Below are positions 29,811 to 38,743 of a stretch of 64,000 nt of DNA, one piece after another. Position numbers and translations under genes: made by a program. The first letter of the stretch is position 1, and the number at the start of each line of letters is the position of its first letter. Under the pieces are notes generated by a model. That model was given only the letters and a program-made list of their open reading frames with translations. It ran no database searches and had not been told where the DNA came from. This stretch comes from Lysinibacillus sphaericus OT4b.31 (GTDB taxonomy: Bacteria; Bacillota; Bacilli; Bacillales_A; Planococcaceae), in NCBI RefSeq assembly GCF_000392615.1, contig NZ_KB933398.1, positions 3,395,705 through 3,459,704 of the forward strand, written 5' to 3'.

Positions 29811-29969
29811 ATGGGAAGAGATAATAAGCAAGGGCAAAGTAACAACAAAGGTTCATTACCTCAAACGCCAAAAAACCAAAAAATCGCGCCAGACAAAGTG
29901 AAAGAAGAGTTTTCGCAAGAGTTTACGGAGCTTATTAATGCAGTAACTAAAAATAAGCAAAAAAAATAA
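29811..29969 (+). CDS. Small hydrophilic spore-type protein (YfhD-like)
   Basis: 52 residues, lysine/glutamine/asparagine-rich, starting MGRDNKQGQ with KGSLPQTPKNQKIAPD, which resembles the N-terminus of the YfhD family of small Bacillales proteins. ATG with AAAGGAG eight bases upstream. It ends 12 bases before sspH and is probably cotranscribed, fitting a forespore role. Family assignment rests on a short motif. Confidence 0.65.
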   Translation: MGRDNKQGQSNNKGSLPQTPKNQKIAPDKVKEEFSQEFTELINAVTKNKQKK

Positions 29970-29981
29970 GGAGGGCTTCGA

Positions 29982-30173
29982 TTGGAATATCAACGTGCGC
30001 AAGAAATTGTCGCCTCTTCATCAGAATATGAAGTAACATACAACGACGTTTCTGTATGGATTGACAAGCTTCACGATGATGAAAAAACAGCAACTGTGCA
30101 TTTACGACGCTCGTTAGAAGAACGATCCGAAGTCGATATTTCAGAATTAAAAGAAGAATACCTCGTACATTAA
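29982..30173 (+). CDS. sspH: Small acid-soluble spore protein H
   Basis: 63 residues matching the SspH family (PF08141): MEYQRAQEIVASSSEYEVTY, WIDKL, DEKTATVHLRR. Made in the forespore as a minor coat/core protein, normally under sigma-G. TTG start with AGGAGGG seven bases upstream. Forms a spore-gene cluster with the preceding small gene and the LysM-GH18 hydrolase. Confidence 0.93.
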   Translation: MEYQRAQEIVASSSEYEVTYNDVSVWIDKLHDDEKTATVHLRRSLEERSEVDISELKEEYLVH

Positions 30174-30200
30174 TAACATCATTTGTCTAAACCCTAAAAT

Positions 30201-30240
30201 AAACGAGCACGCAATTTTAAATTTTGCGTGCTCGTTTTGC
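30201..30240 (+). terminator. Terminator after sspH
   Basis: AAACGAGCACGCAA (30201-30214) pairs with TTGCGTGCTCGTTT (30224-30237), T-rich on both sides, so it may also stop the opposing EAL gene. Confidence 0.85.
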
Positions 30241-30286
30241 GCATCGTTTCAAGGGAATTATTGTAAATTCTACTTATTGTCGGTTT

Positions 30287-32461
30287 TCAAATAATATATT
30301 CCTCAACATATTTAAACTGCCCTAGAATCTCATCTGCATGACTATGTAATTCATTAAAGGTTGCTGTTAGTTGCTCAGCGGCAATTGGCTTACTAAATAA
30401 ATAGCCCTGGATATAATCACAACCGCCATCAATAAGGAATGCAAGCTGAGCCACTTCCTCAATTCCCTCAGCAACTACTTTTAAGCGTAAATGCTTGGCC
30501 ATTGAAATAATCATGGAAACAAGTGCTTCATCGTTAGGATCATGCTGAATATTACGTACAAAGGCACGATCGATTTTCAGACAATCGATGGGGAAATCTT
30601 TTAGGTATGAAAGCGACGAATAACCCGTACCGAAATCATCGACTGCAATTTGAATACCAAGTGCTTTAAGTTCATGAAGCAACTGTGTCATTTGATCGAT
30701 ATTCATCGTCATACTTTCTGTAATTTCTAGTTGTAAATAATGAGGCTCTAACTTTGTTTGCTGTAAAATCCCCTTAACCATTTGCACCAAATCCTGCTGG
30801 AATAACTGTCCGAGCGATAAATTGACTGCCACCTTCATTTGTGGCAGACCCTGTGCTTCCCACGTCTTTGCTTGGCAACATGCTGTTTCTAATACCCATT
30901 TTCCAAGAGGAATAATAAGGCCGGATTCTTCTGCAATCGGAATAAACATATCAGGTGGTACAAAGCCTCTTGTTGGATGGCGCCAACGTACAAGTGCCTC
31001 CACAGATTCAATGTTACCTGTTTTCAAATTTACTTGTGGCTGATATTCCAGATAAAATTCATGATTTGTAAGTGCCTTATGTAGTTCTTGCTCCAGCATG
31101 ATACGATCTGCCATGCCGTTAGACATACTAGGGGTGTAAAAAAGAAATCGCTGTGGGATTTGGCTCGCCTCACGCATAGCTAACTGCGCATGCATCAATA
31201 ATTCCTCTCCTGAGCTACCATCTTCATGTAGCGCAATACCAATATTTAAATTACCATTTAGAGAGAATAGCTGTACTTGTAATGGCTTATCCATAGCATT
31301 TTTTAAGTTAAAGCAAAATTGCAACAGCTCTTCTTTTGTCCGAACATGATCAATATAAACGACGAACTGACCCTCACGTAGTTTTGTCGCAAAGTAGTGT
31401 GGAGGTAAAATCGCTTGGATTCTTTCCGATACGAGCTTCATCATTTTATTGGAATAACTAATCCCGATAGATGCACTAATCGCTGCTAATCGATCAATTT
31501 CAATTGCGATTACTGCTTTTTGCTCTCTATCTGTATGCAAATCTTCCTTCAAGATTTTCAGCAAAAGACGCTCGTTTGGTAGTTGTGTAATATCATCATG
31601 ATAGGCTTGAAATCGTAGTTCCTGTTGCGAGTGTTCAAGGTCTTGTTTAATCTGCAAAAGTTGCTGATAAGGCTTTTCAACCGATGTATAATATATCGCT
31701 TTTAAAATCAGATAAAACGCATAAAATTGGAAAATAAGCGCTGAAAAGTTCCAAATTTCATTTGGATATTTCCCAATAACAAATAAAATATCACTTAAAA
31801 TTAAGTAAAATGCCGCACTAATTAGCCACATGACTCGTTTAGGTACTTTTTTATAATACTTACATAGAATATATATCGTTATACCTTGCAAAATCGCTGC
31901 TAATAGGTGAACCTTATCAAGTGCGATATACACCCAGGTATCTTCTTCAATAAATGGCTGTAAAATCATCGGAGGTCTAGACAAAATAATAAGTGCACAC
32001 GTAACAAATAGTAAGGAAACGCCATATGTATATACTCGATAAACCATCGTTAATCGTTTTTTAGCTTTTAAAATAATAAACAATACACCTATTGCCAAAC
32101 ATAAACGCATGAGCAGATGTAACCACATGTTCATATAAGAGCTTTGCATAGCATTTGCCCCTAATATAACAATGTTTGCTATCTCTAAAAGTGCAATGAT
32201 AAAAAACAAGCTACCTATGTATAATGTTTGATTTGATAATAAGTGTGAAAATACTAGCCAAGAATGAATGGCAATTGCCATTGTAAAAACAACAATCAGT
32301 ATTTGCATAACTAAATTTAAATATATGTAACTTTCTTCCGTATAAACTCTGTTGAGCTGATTCCCGTAACCTAAGAGAGGTATTAACAATAGTAATGGTA
32401 ATGCTATATACCATATCTCTTTCTTGTCTAACTTTTGATGATTACTCCTTTTCTCCAACAC
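30287..32461 (-). CDS. Membrane GGDEF-EAL protein, probable c-di-GMP phosphodiesterase
   Basis: 724 residues. About eight N-terminal transmembrane helices (15-265) of a sensor type I cannot name, then a GGDEF fold whose signature is REGQF instead of GGDEF, so it is probably not a cyclase, and an EAL domain with key motifs intact: EALVRWRHP, VAVNLS, LEITES, VDDFGTGYSSLSYLK, KIDRAFV, VVAEGIE. It should hydrolyse cyclic-di-GMP, with the degenerate GGDEF possibly sensing GTP. GTG at 32461 or TTG at 32458, both near GGAGGG. With the broken cyclase at 25 kb it forms a local c-di-GMP theme. Confidence 0.88.
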   Translation of the reverse strand: MLEKRSNHQKLDKKEIWYIALPLLLLIPLLGYGNQLNRVYTEESYIYLNLVMQILIVVFTMAIAIHSWLVFSHLLSNQTLYIGSLFFIIALLEIANIVILGANAMQSSYMNMWLHLLMRLCLAIGVLFIILKAKKRLTMVYRVYTYGVSLLFVTCALIILSRPPMILQPFIEEDTWVYIALDKVHLLAAILQGITIYILCKYYKKVPKRVMWLISAAFYLILSDILFVIGKYPNEIWNFSALIFQFYAFYLILKAIYYTSVEKPYQQLLQIKQDLEHSQQELRFQAYHDDITQLPNERLLLKILKEDLHTDREQKAVIAIEIDRLAAISASIGISYSNKMMKLVSERIQAILPPHYFATKLREGQFVVYIDHVRTKEELLQFCFNLKNAMDKPLQVQLFSLNGNLNIGIALHEDGSSGEELLMHAQLAMREASQIPQRFLFYTPSMSNGMADRIMLEQELHKALTNHEFYLEYQPQVNLKTGNIESVEALVRWRHPTRGFVPPDMFIPIAEESGLIIPLGKWVLETACCQAKTWEAQGLPQMKVAVNLSLGQLFQQDLVQMVKGILQQTKLEPHYLQLEITESMTMNIDQMTQLLHELKALGIQIAVDDFGTGYSSLSYLKDFPIDCLKIDRAFVRNIQHDPNDEALVSMIISMAKHLRLKVVAEGIEEVAQLAFLIDGGCDYIQGYLFSKPIAAEQLTATFNELHSHADEILGQFKYVEEYII

Positions 32462-32623
32462 TAACCCTCCATACCCTTTTGAACCCTAATACTAGTATGT
32501 ATCACTCGAAATAAATAGGTAATTTCATCTATTAAAAAGAAATAAAGCTTTTAAAATTGTATATTTCTTTGACTTCTTACAAATCATAGCATTTTTTTTG
32601 GAATTTGTATGCAATTATTATAA

Positions 32624-32660
32624 GTATGCTAATATTCAATTTATTTAGATATTAGCATAC
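32624..32660. repeat. Perfect 12-bp inverted repeat
   Basis: GTATGCTAATAT (32624-32635) and ATATTAGCATAC (32649-32660) are perfect complements around a 13-base loop, 7 bases past the sigma-factor stop and about 160 bases before the EAL gene start. No T-run on either side, so either an operator or a stem that stabilises mRNA. Confidence 0.6.
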
Positions 32661-32667
32661 CTATATC

Positions 32668-33203
32668 TCATCGTTCTTCTTTAGAAGCTAAAAGTTGACG
32701 AAGTTTTATCATCAGTCTTACACGTCTTTTTTTGACTGCTACAACGGACAACTGTAGTTCACTTGCTACCTCTTCATAGCTATAATCCTCCAAGTAAAAA
32801 AGAACTAACAATTTTCTTTCCTCCATTTTTAATTGGAGCATTATCGTTTCTAACAAAGCCGACTCTACCTCGTGATCAACTTGCTCCTCACGTATTCGGT
32901 ATGCATTTAACGTCTCATCATCCATCGGCGCAAATTGCTTTTCAATACGTTTTTCTTTTGTTAACTCCTTCATGATTTCTCCTCTCACTGTCGTATAAAT
33001 ATAAGAAGAAAATAGCCCTTTCGCAGGGTCAGCTTTTTTCCATGCCTCCCAAACCGCTATTGCAGCAATATGTCGATAATAGTCAAAATCTTTGTAAATA
33101 TACACTTCAAAAAAATAGACGTAATCATTGGCTGCACTAATTCTAATACTTTTTCAAATGGTAGCTCTGGTGATAGGAGTTGCTTTTCATGTTGTTTAGA
33201 CAT
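32668..33203 (-). pseudogene. Sigma-70-family factor, frameshifted at a T7 run
   Basis: The frame from ATG 33203 (AGGA six bases upstream; MSKQHEKQLLSPELPFEKVLELVQPMITSIF) and the frame 32668-33105 (VYIYKDFDYYRHIAAIAVWEAWKKAD, region 2; LKMEERKLLVLFYLEDYSYEEVASEL, region 4 helix-turn-helix) form one small sigma factor of about 178 residues if one base is added to the seven T residues (33115-33109 on the minus strand). Either a mutation, a phase-variable switch, or a sequencing error. Target promoters unknown. The second frame alone has no ribosome-binding site. Confidence 0.7.
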
Positions 33204-33440
33204 TTTTTATCCTGCCGACTGTGCACAATCCGTTATTCCTAGGTGATACTATCGTAGCCATTCATAATGAACGCGTCGAACAGCCATTTTGCTGAAATCC
33301 CCCATATGATATATAAATAGCTGTTTAACTAACTACAGAAATATAGGGTGGAAATTTCCCAAATCCTAAGTTTTGCTCTGATTTTTATACATATTTCTTG
33401 AATCGATGGACAAATTACTAATAAGGAGGCGAAGAATTAG

Positions 33441-33650
33441 ATGAATTTTCAAATAAGAGATGCGATTACAGCCAATGTACATGGACAATCAGCAACAGAA
33501 ATTAAGGATATTGTTGTAGATGCTATTGAACGCGGCGAGGAACACTTACTACCAGGTCTCGGTGTATTTTTTGAGAAGTGGTGGCAACAATCTAGTACTG
33601 CTGAGCAGGATGAATTCGTACAAAAGCTAGAAAAAGTCTTTGCACACTAA
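33441..33650 (+). CDS. sspI: Small acid-soluble spore protein I
   Basis: 69 residues matching SspI (MNFQIRDAITANVHG, DAIERGEEHLLPGLGVFFEKWW). A minor forespore protein. ATG with AAGGAGG upstream. In B. subtilis sspI lies beside ysgA and glcD; here it adjoins glcD but is separated from ysgA by the 14-kb accessory block, so it marks the right edge of the insertion. Confidence 0.95.
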   Translation: MNFQIRDAITANVHGQSATEIKDIVVDAIERGEEHLLPGLGVFFEKWWQQSSTAEQDEFVQKLEKVFAH

Positions 33651-33727
33651 TTTTTTATAATCAGTTCATTCCATTTCCAATAAACGCGTGATAAATTAGA
33701 TTTATCTGAAAGTTTGGAGGGATTGGA

Positions 33728-35107
33728 ATGTCTGTTGCTGTAGAGTTAATAGTAAATCAACTAAGAAAAGTGTTATTGGATGAGCAAGTATCAACGAACG
33801 AAACGGTGCGGGAGCTACATGGGAAAGATGAATCCCATCACGCAATGAGCATGCCAGACATCGTTGTTTTTCCGCGTTCTACAGCGGATGTCAGTGCCAT
33901 CTTGAAAGTTGCACATGCCGAGCGTATACCAGTCGTACCATTTGGCGTGGGCTCAAGCTTAGAGGGCAATGCGATTCCAATTGCAAGAGGAATCTCCATC
34001 GACTTCTCTGAAATGAATGCCATTTTGGATATTCGACCAGAGGATTTACTCGTTAAAGTACAACCTGGTGTGACACGTGCACAGTTGAATAAGGAATTAA
34101 AAATACATGGGCTTCAGTTCACTGTAGACCCTGGTGCTGACGCTACACTTGGCGGCATGGCAGCAACAAATGCAAGTGGAACGACCGCTGTACGTTACGG
34201 CGTGATGCGCGATCAAGTACGTGATTTAGAAGTTGTACTCGCAGATGGCACAGTTATTCATACAGGTAGTTTGGCAGCAAAATCTTCTTCTGGTTATCAC
34301 TTGAATGGCTTATTTGTCGGTTCTGAAGGTACATTAGGTTGCTTTACCGAACTAACTTTGAAAGTCTACGGTATACCGGAGTTTGTGACTGCTGGTCGTG
34401 CAGTATTTGCGACAGTCGGCGATGCTGTCAGTGCAGTTGCCACATTATTACAAGCAGGCATTTCAGTTGGACGCGTCGAACTTGTTGATGAGGCTTCTAT
34501 AACACAAGCAAATATTTATAATGAAACATTTTATAATGAAAAACCAACATTATTTTTAGAATTCCACGGAAATGAAGCGGGTATGCAGGCTGATATCGAA
34601 TTTGCAACAGAAATTTTTGAAGATTTTCATTGTTTGACTGTTGAATTTGAGCATGACAATGCCGCACGCAACAAACTTTGGGAGGCACGTCATTCGCTGG
34701 CCTATGCCTATATTCATGCCTTTCCAGGGAAGAAGCTCATGTCGACAGATGTATGTGTGCCAATTTCAAAGTTAGCTGAAACAATTTTATATGCTCGTGA
34801 ACAACTAGATGAAGTTGGACTGGCAGGAGGAATTGTAGGTCATGTGGGTGACGGTAATTTCCATGCCCTGTTGATGTTAGACCCAAGTGATGTTGAGGAA
34901 CAGGCGAAGGCCGATCGTTTTAACGAACATCTCGTGCAATATGCATTGCTTCGTGGCGGCACATGCACCGGTGAACACGGTGTAGGTATCGGAAAAATGA
35001 AATACCAGGCAACGGAGCACGGCGCTTCTTTACTGGTCATGAAGAGCATCAAGGCAGCTCTTGACCCAAACAACATCATGAATCCAGGTAAAATTTTCTC
35101 AATGTGA
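33728..35107 (+). CDS. glcD: FAD-linked glycolate/D-lactate oxidase subunit GlcD
   Basis: Oxidises glycolate or D-lactate to the 2-oxoacid. 459 residues: FAD-binding PCMH domain (PFGVGSSLEGNAIPIARG around residue 73, GADATLGGMAATNASGT near 137) and the C-terminal oxidase domain with GHVGDGNFHALLML and CTGEHGVGIGKMKY. ATG with TTGGAGGGATTGGA upstream. The usual GlcF iron-sulfur partner is absent: an IS remnant follows directly. Confidence 0.92.
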   Translation: MSVAVELIVNQLRKVLLDEQVSTNETVRELHGKDESHHAMSMPDIVVFPRSTADVSAILKVAHAERIPVVPFGVGSSLEGNAIPIARGISIDFSEMNAILDIRPEDLLVKVQPGVTRAQLNKELKIHGLQFTVDPGADATLGGMAATNASGTTAVRYGVMRDQVRDLEVVLADGTVIHTGSLAAKSSSGYHLNGLFVGSEGTLGCFTELTLKVYGIPEFVTAGRAVFATVGDAVSAVATLLQAGISVGRVELVDEASITQANIYNETFYNEKPTLFLEFHGNEAGMQADIEFATEIFEDFHCLTVEFEHDNAARNKLWEARHSLAYAYIHAFPGKKLMSTDVCVPISKLAETILYAREQLDEVGLAGGIVGHVGDGNFHALLMLDPSDVEEQAKADRFNEHLVQYALLRGGTCTGEHGVGIGKMKYQATEHGASLLVMKSIKAALDPNNIMNPGKIFSM

Positions 35108-35153
35108 AGTTATGCTTGGTCTAGAATCATACTTTTTTTAAAAGATTGTCCAC

Positions 35154-35191
35154 AAAAGGTATTCGGAATGTTCACATGCCGAATACCTTTT
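35154..35191. terminator. IS1182-type end hairpin downstream of glcD
   Basis: AAAAGGTATTCGG (35154-35166) pairs perfectly with CCGAATACCTTTT (35179-35191). It is part of the IS end but lies about 50 bases after glcD and can terminate its transcript. Confidence 0.65.
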
Positions 35192-35277
35192 GACATTTAT
35201 CAAAAATAGTTGTTACAAATAGCCCTTATTAACGACAGTAGTACGCGACTTGATTCAGCCCTTCTTGACGTTTTGCC

Positions 35278-35430
35278 TCATAATGCACGCGTTTCCTTGT
35301 GCACGATTTTCTTTTCAAATTTACGCTTGTTCGCACTCACTTTGACATGTGTCAAATCAATAAAGACATGGTCAGTGCTCCATAATCCTTGATCCGCAAT
35401 TTCTTTTAAGATGCGATAGAAGTACACTAT
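35278..35430 (-). pseudogene. IS1182-family transposase, internal fragment
   Basis: About 50 residues (RILKEIADQGLWSTDHVFID and the following KVSANKRKF region) of an IS1182/DDE transposase. The N-terminal part is replaced by a dispersed repeat, and the frame ends at a stop at 35278. Non-functional. Confidence 0.75.
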
Positions 35431-35550
35431 TTGATTGGAGCGCAGGCAACTTCTGCGGGAATAGCATGAGCGAAAAGGCCCCACAGGAGCCCTCGCGACG
35501 AGGAGACTGAAGCCATGCCCGCGAAAAGCGCCCGCCGTAGCGCAAATCAA
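35431..35550. repeat. 120-bp dispersed palindromic repeat
   Basis: GC-rich, imperfectly palindromic unit with ends TTGATTGGAGCG and CGCAAATCAA; it contains GGCCCCACAGGAGCCC and GCCATGCCCGCG. I recognise this as the kind of mobile palindromic repeat scattered through Bacillaceae and Lysinibacillus genomes. It lies inside IS1182-type copy B. Confidence 0.65.
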
Positions 35551-35745
35551 CGGTTTCATATAGTTACTTCTATTTGAAAAGAAAAAATACAGTAAACAAA
35601 CTCCTTTTTTTAGTTTGTCTACAGTCTGATGGGGCTGACCCAAAAGTAAAAACAACATACTTAGAGGTGTCCAATCATGCTATTTTTTACCCTATAGGAA
35701 GGCGCACATTATTGTTTGAAGGACTTTTTAGACAGCCCCACCTTT

Positions 35746-36591
35746 TTATTGAAAATCATTAAAACGGCAATTACTAAAATCACGTTCTGTGCCTAGTGCG
35801 CGAGGTACCATTGTTTCAACGAGATAATCCTCTTCCTCATAAATAATTTTCTTCAGCTCAATGCCGAAAAACTCCTTCATCTGGGATTCCGTCATCACTT
35901 CTTGTACATTACCATAAACAATGCCCTTTTCTTTCGCTGTCATCATTACCTTGTCAGCAAGGTAAAATGCATGATTCGGATAATGCGTATTAATGATGCA
36001 CGAAATACCGCGTTCCTGTGACAATTGCTTAATGGTTTGCAAAATCACAATTTGCTTTTGTATATCCAAATGTGATTCTGGCTCATCTAAAATTAATACC
36101 TCCGGATCAGACACAAGTGTACGTGCAATCAAAGCCAACTGGAGTTCACCCCCACTAACTTCATTGCATGATTTCTTCGCAAGATGCAAAATACCAATCG
36201 TATCAAGTGCTACATGTGCTGCTGCCATATCCTTCGCTGATGGCTGGGCCAGTGTACTAATGTAAGGTGCACGCCCCATGACAACAAGCTCCTCCACCGA
36301 AAAGCCGAATACCATTTTATGTGCTTGTGGCACATAGCCAATACGCTTCCATAGTTCTTTTCGTTCCAGTGAAGCAAGAGGTTTCCCATCAATCAATGTC
36401 TTTCCTTTTTTCCAATCAAGAAGCCCTGTAATACATTTCAACATCGTTGTTTTTCCTGCACCATTTGGTCCAAGAATAGCCATTATCTCACCAGGCGCTA
36501 GGGTGAAATTTATATCCCTTGCGTATAATTGAGGAAATTTTTTGCGGCGTTTTTCATAATAATAATTACCATCCACTACTTCTATTTTCAT
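35746..36591 (-). CDS. FecE-type ABC transporter ATPase (iron/metal chelate)
   Basis: 281 residues. Walker A GPNGAGKTTMLK near residue 40, Q-loop GYVPQAHK, signature VSGGELQLALIARTL, Walker B VLILDEPESHLD and the switch His in INTHYPNHAF are all present. Powers uptake through the adjacent permease. Overlaps the permease gene by 4 bases (ATGA), last gene of the five-gene Fur-box operon from 39971. C-terminus of about 60 residues extends past the ATPase core. The stop lies 6 bases from the IS remnant. Confidence 0.92.
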   Translation of the reverse strand: MKIEVVDGNYYYEKRRKKFPQLYARDINFTLAPGEIMAILGPNGAGKTTMLKCITGLLDWKKGKTLIDGKPLASLERKELWKRIGYVPQAHKMVFGFSVEELVVMGRAPYISTLAQPSAKDMAAAHVALDTIGILHLAKKSCNEVSGGELQLALIARTLVSDPEVLILDEPESHLDIQKQIVILQTIKQLSQERGISCIINTHYPNHAFYLADKVMMTAKEKGIVYGNVQEVMTESQMKEFFGIELKKIIYEEEDYLVETMVPRALGTERDFSNCRFNDFQ

Positions 36592-37589
36592 CCCCAGCCA
36601 CCTCCTGAACGGCGTAATAAGTATGCGAAGAACGGTGCCCCGATAATCGCTGTCAGTATAGACAACGGAATTTCTGTTGCTGTTAATGAGCGGGCTAAAT
36701 CATCAATAATCAATAAATAGACACTTCCAATCGCAACAGACACAGGCAAAACATATTGATTGTTATTGCCAACAAGCATACGTGCGACATGCGGGATAAT
36801 TAAACCGACCCAACCAACAATACCTGCGACAGCGACAGATGCTGCAGTAATAAGTGTCGCACCAAAAATTACTACCCATTTTAAACGTGCCACTGGAATC
36901 CCCATTGATTTTGCCTCATCCTCTGGCAATGTTAAAATATTCAAACGCCAGCGAAGTAAATATAATAGTAGAATACCAATTAAAATAAGTGGACCACCAA
37001 TATATAAATCTTGATACGTCGCTGTTCCCAGACTTCCCATAAGCCAATATGTAATCGCTGGTAACTTTTCTTCCGGATCCGCCATAAATTTTGTTAGGGA
37101 AATCAACGCATTAAAGAGCGCGGATGTTACAACACCAGCTAATACGAACATAAAAATAGGTGCATTTTTCTTTGCACCAGCTACTAGAAATGTAAAGCCA
37201 ATTGCCCCTAGCCCAAAAATCAAGGCCATTACTTGCGCTGTGAAATTTTGCCCAAATAATAAAATCCCTAGTGATGCCCCAAAACCAGCCCCCGCCGAAA
37301 CACCTAAAATATCAGGTGATACAAGGGGATTACCAAACATGCCTTGAAAACCTGCACCCGCAATTGCTAATCCTCCGCCAATCAGAAGGGCAAGTAAAAT
37401 ACGAGGTAACCGAATATTCATAACGACCGTTTCTTCCATTTGTGTCCAAGTTTGTTCTATCGGGAACACTTGCGAAGTAAGGATTTTTAAAATATGCTCA
37501 AGCCCTACCTCGAAACGGCCAACGCCAAGAGAAACGATTGCTACCACAATGGGCAGCAACCATAACAATGCAACTTTCCATTTCTTCAT
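36588..37589 (-). CDS. FecCD/BtuC-type ABC transporter permease
   Basis: 333 residues, about ten transmembrane helices, with the FecCD signature GAGFQGMFGNPLVSPDILGV near residue 80. One permease gene only, so probably a homodimer. Starts 14 bases after the binding-protein gene and overlaps the ATPase gene by 4 bases. Family imports iron-siderophores, heme or cobalamin; the Fur-boxed operon favours an iron chelate. Confidence 0.92.
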   Translation of the reverse strand: MKKWKVALLWLLPIVVAIVSLGVGRFEVGLEHILKILTSQVFPIEQTWTQMEETVVMNIRLPRILLALLIGGGLAIAGAGFQGMFGNPLVSPDILGVSAGAGFGASLGILLFGQNFTAQVMALIFGLGAIGFTFLVAGAKKNAPIFMFVLAGVVTSALFNALISLTKFMADPEEKLPAITYWLMGSLGTATYQDLYIGGPLILIGILLLYLLRWRLNILTLPEDEAKSMGIPVARLKWVVIFGATLITAASVAVAGIVGWVGLIIPHVARMLVGNNNQYVLPVSVAIGSVYLLIIDDLARSLTATEIPLSILTAIIGAPFFAYLLRRSGGGWG

Positions 37590-37603
37590 CTAACCATCAG
37601 TCC

Positions 37604-38743
37604 TTAATATTTCGCCGCGTCAGAAGAAGGATTTAATACCGAATGAATTTCTTCGTCTGTTACGTCAAATTCATAAAAATCTTTATAGTACGTTTTTATT
37701 TCATCTTCAATCTTATAGTCAAATAGTGTTGGGTGGTTTTTTTGTGCCATCCATTTTAACATTAACGGTGCATCACCACTTGGTGGGAACCAGCGATATA
37801 TGCCCAGTGGAATCTTATACACTTTACCGTCTTGTACAGCTTTAACTTCACTCCAGTCCTGGCCATTCACCTTATTTTCAAGTAAATCTACAGGCTGAGT
37901 CTCTGTAAAGTTTGTTATGTAAATAATATCTGGGTTCCATGCGTAAATTTGCTCCATATTTACTTCTTTTTTTCCTTGTATATCATTTTCAGCGACGTCC
38001 ACCGCTCCTGTTGCATTCAACCATTGATTGCCAAAGAAGTTTTTCCCGCCAACTGTGATTGATTTATCATTATGCATAAACAAAATGAGCGCACGTGGCT
38101 TGTCCTGTGTTACGACGTCTTTTAATTTTGCATCGAGCTTTTCCTGTACTTTTTTGCCTTCTTCTAAGAAACGGTCAGCACGCTCGGTTGTTCCTGCCAT
38201 TTGACTTGTTAATGTAAGCCAGCTATTGAATGTTGCCAATGGTTCAGCGGCCGCAGCATCAATCGCTTTTACAGCGACAACGGGAATACCTGCTTCTGTT
38301 ATTTTGTTAATAGAATTCTCATCTGTGGCAATTTCTACGTATAATTGCGGATTTACTTTCATTAATTCTTCAACATTCACTTCACCATTTTGGATGAAAG
38401 ATGTTTCAGCCTTTAAAACATCTGGTGAAATTTTCGCTAAAATTGAGTTTTGCGCTGCATTGTAGGAGTTGGGATGCATGCCTACAATCTCTTTTGTAGA
38501 ATTTGTCGCTACATACCAAGTAGAAAAGTAAGGCAAAATTCCGCCAGTAACCACACGTTCGATTGTGCCCGGCACAGTTACTTCTCTTCCAAGTTGGTCT
38601 GTCACAATTTTCTCTTCAGCTGTTGTTTGTACTTCAGATGTTGATGATTCTGCTGGTTGTTTCGTCACTATTTCTTCTTTATCGCCGCAAGCAGCCAACA
38701 TTGCGGTTAAAGCTAATGTTGCTAAAAACCCATATTTCTTCAT
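37604..38743 (-). CDS. Metal-chelate-binding lipoprotein of the ABC transporter
   Basis: 379 residues from ATG 38743: signal peptide with lipobox (LALTAMLAACGDKEE, Cys near 18) then a FecB/TroA-type periplasmic-binding fold (DQLGREVTVPGTIERVV, FMHNDKSITVGGKNFFGNQW, IYRWFPPSGDAPLMLKWM). The chosen ATG overlaps the stop of the upstream type II gene as ATGA; an upstream in-frame start would prepend nine basic residues. Captures the substrate for the permease; ligand unknown. Confidence 0.9.
   Translation of the reverse strand: MKKYGFLATLALTAMLAACGDKEEIVTKQPAESSTSEVQTTAEEKIVTDQLGREVTVPGTIERVVTGGILPYFSTWYVATNSTKEIVGMHPNSYNAAQNSILAKISPDVLKAETSFIQNGEVNVEELMKVNPQLYVEIATDENSINKITEAGIPVVAVKAIDAAAAEPLATFNSWLTLTSQMAGTTERADRFLEEGKKVQEKLDAKLKDVVTQDKPRALILFMHNDKSITVGGKNFFGNQWLNATGAVDVAENDIQGKKEVNMEQIYAWNPDIIYITNFTETQPVDLLENKVNGQDWSEVKAVQDGKVYKIPLGIYRWFPPSGDAPLMLKWMAQKNHPTLFDYKIEDEIKTYYKDFYEFDVTDEEIHSVLNPSSDAAKY

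Larger units (their letters stand above)
35150..35740 (-). mobile_element. Decayed IS1182-type element (copy B)
   Basis: Reading leftward, GGGGCTGTCTAAAAAG at 35740 is the left end and the AAAAGGTATTCGG hairpin at 35154-35191 the right end; both ends match copy A at 11.2-12.1 kb. Between lies the C-terminal part of an IS1182-type transposase (35278 to about 35430: STDHVFIDLTHVKVSANKRK then KFEKKIVHKETRA), which matches the family's conserved (D)STHIKASANKRK motif. Most of the gene is deleted and a 120-bp repeat sits at the break. Confidence 0.75.
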
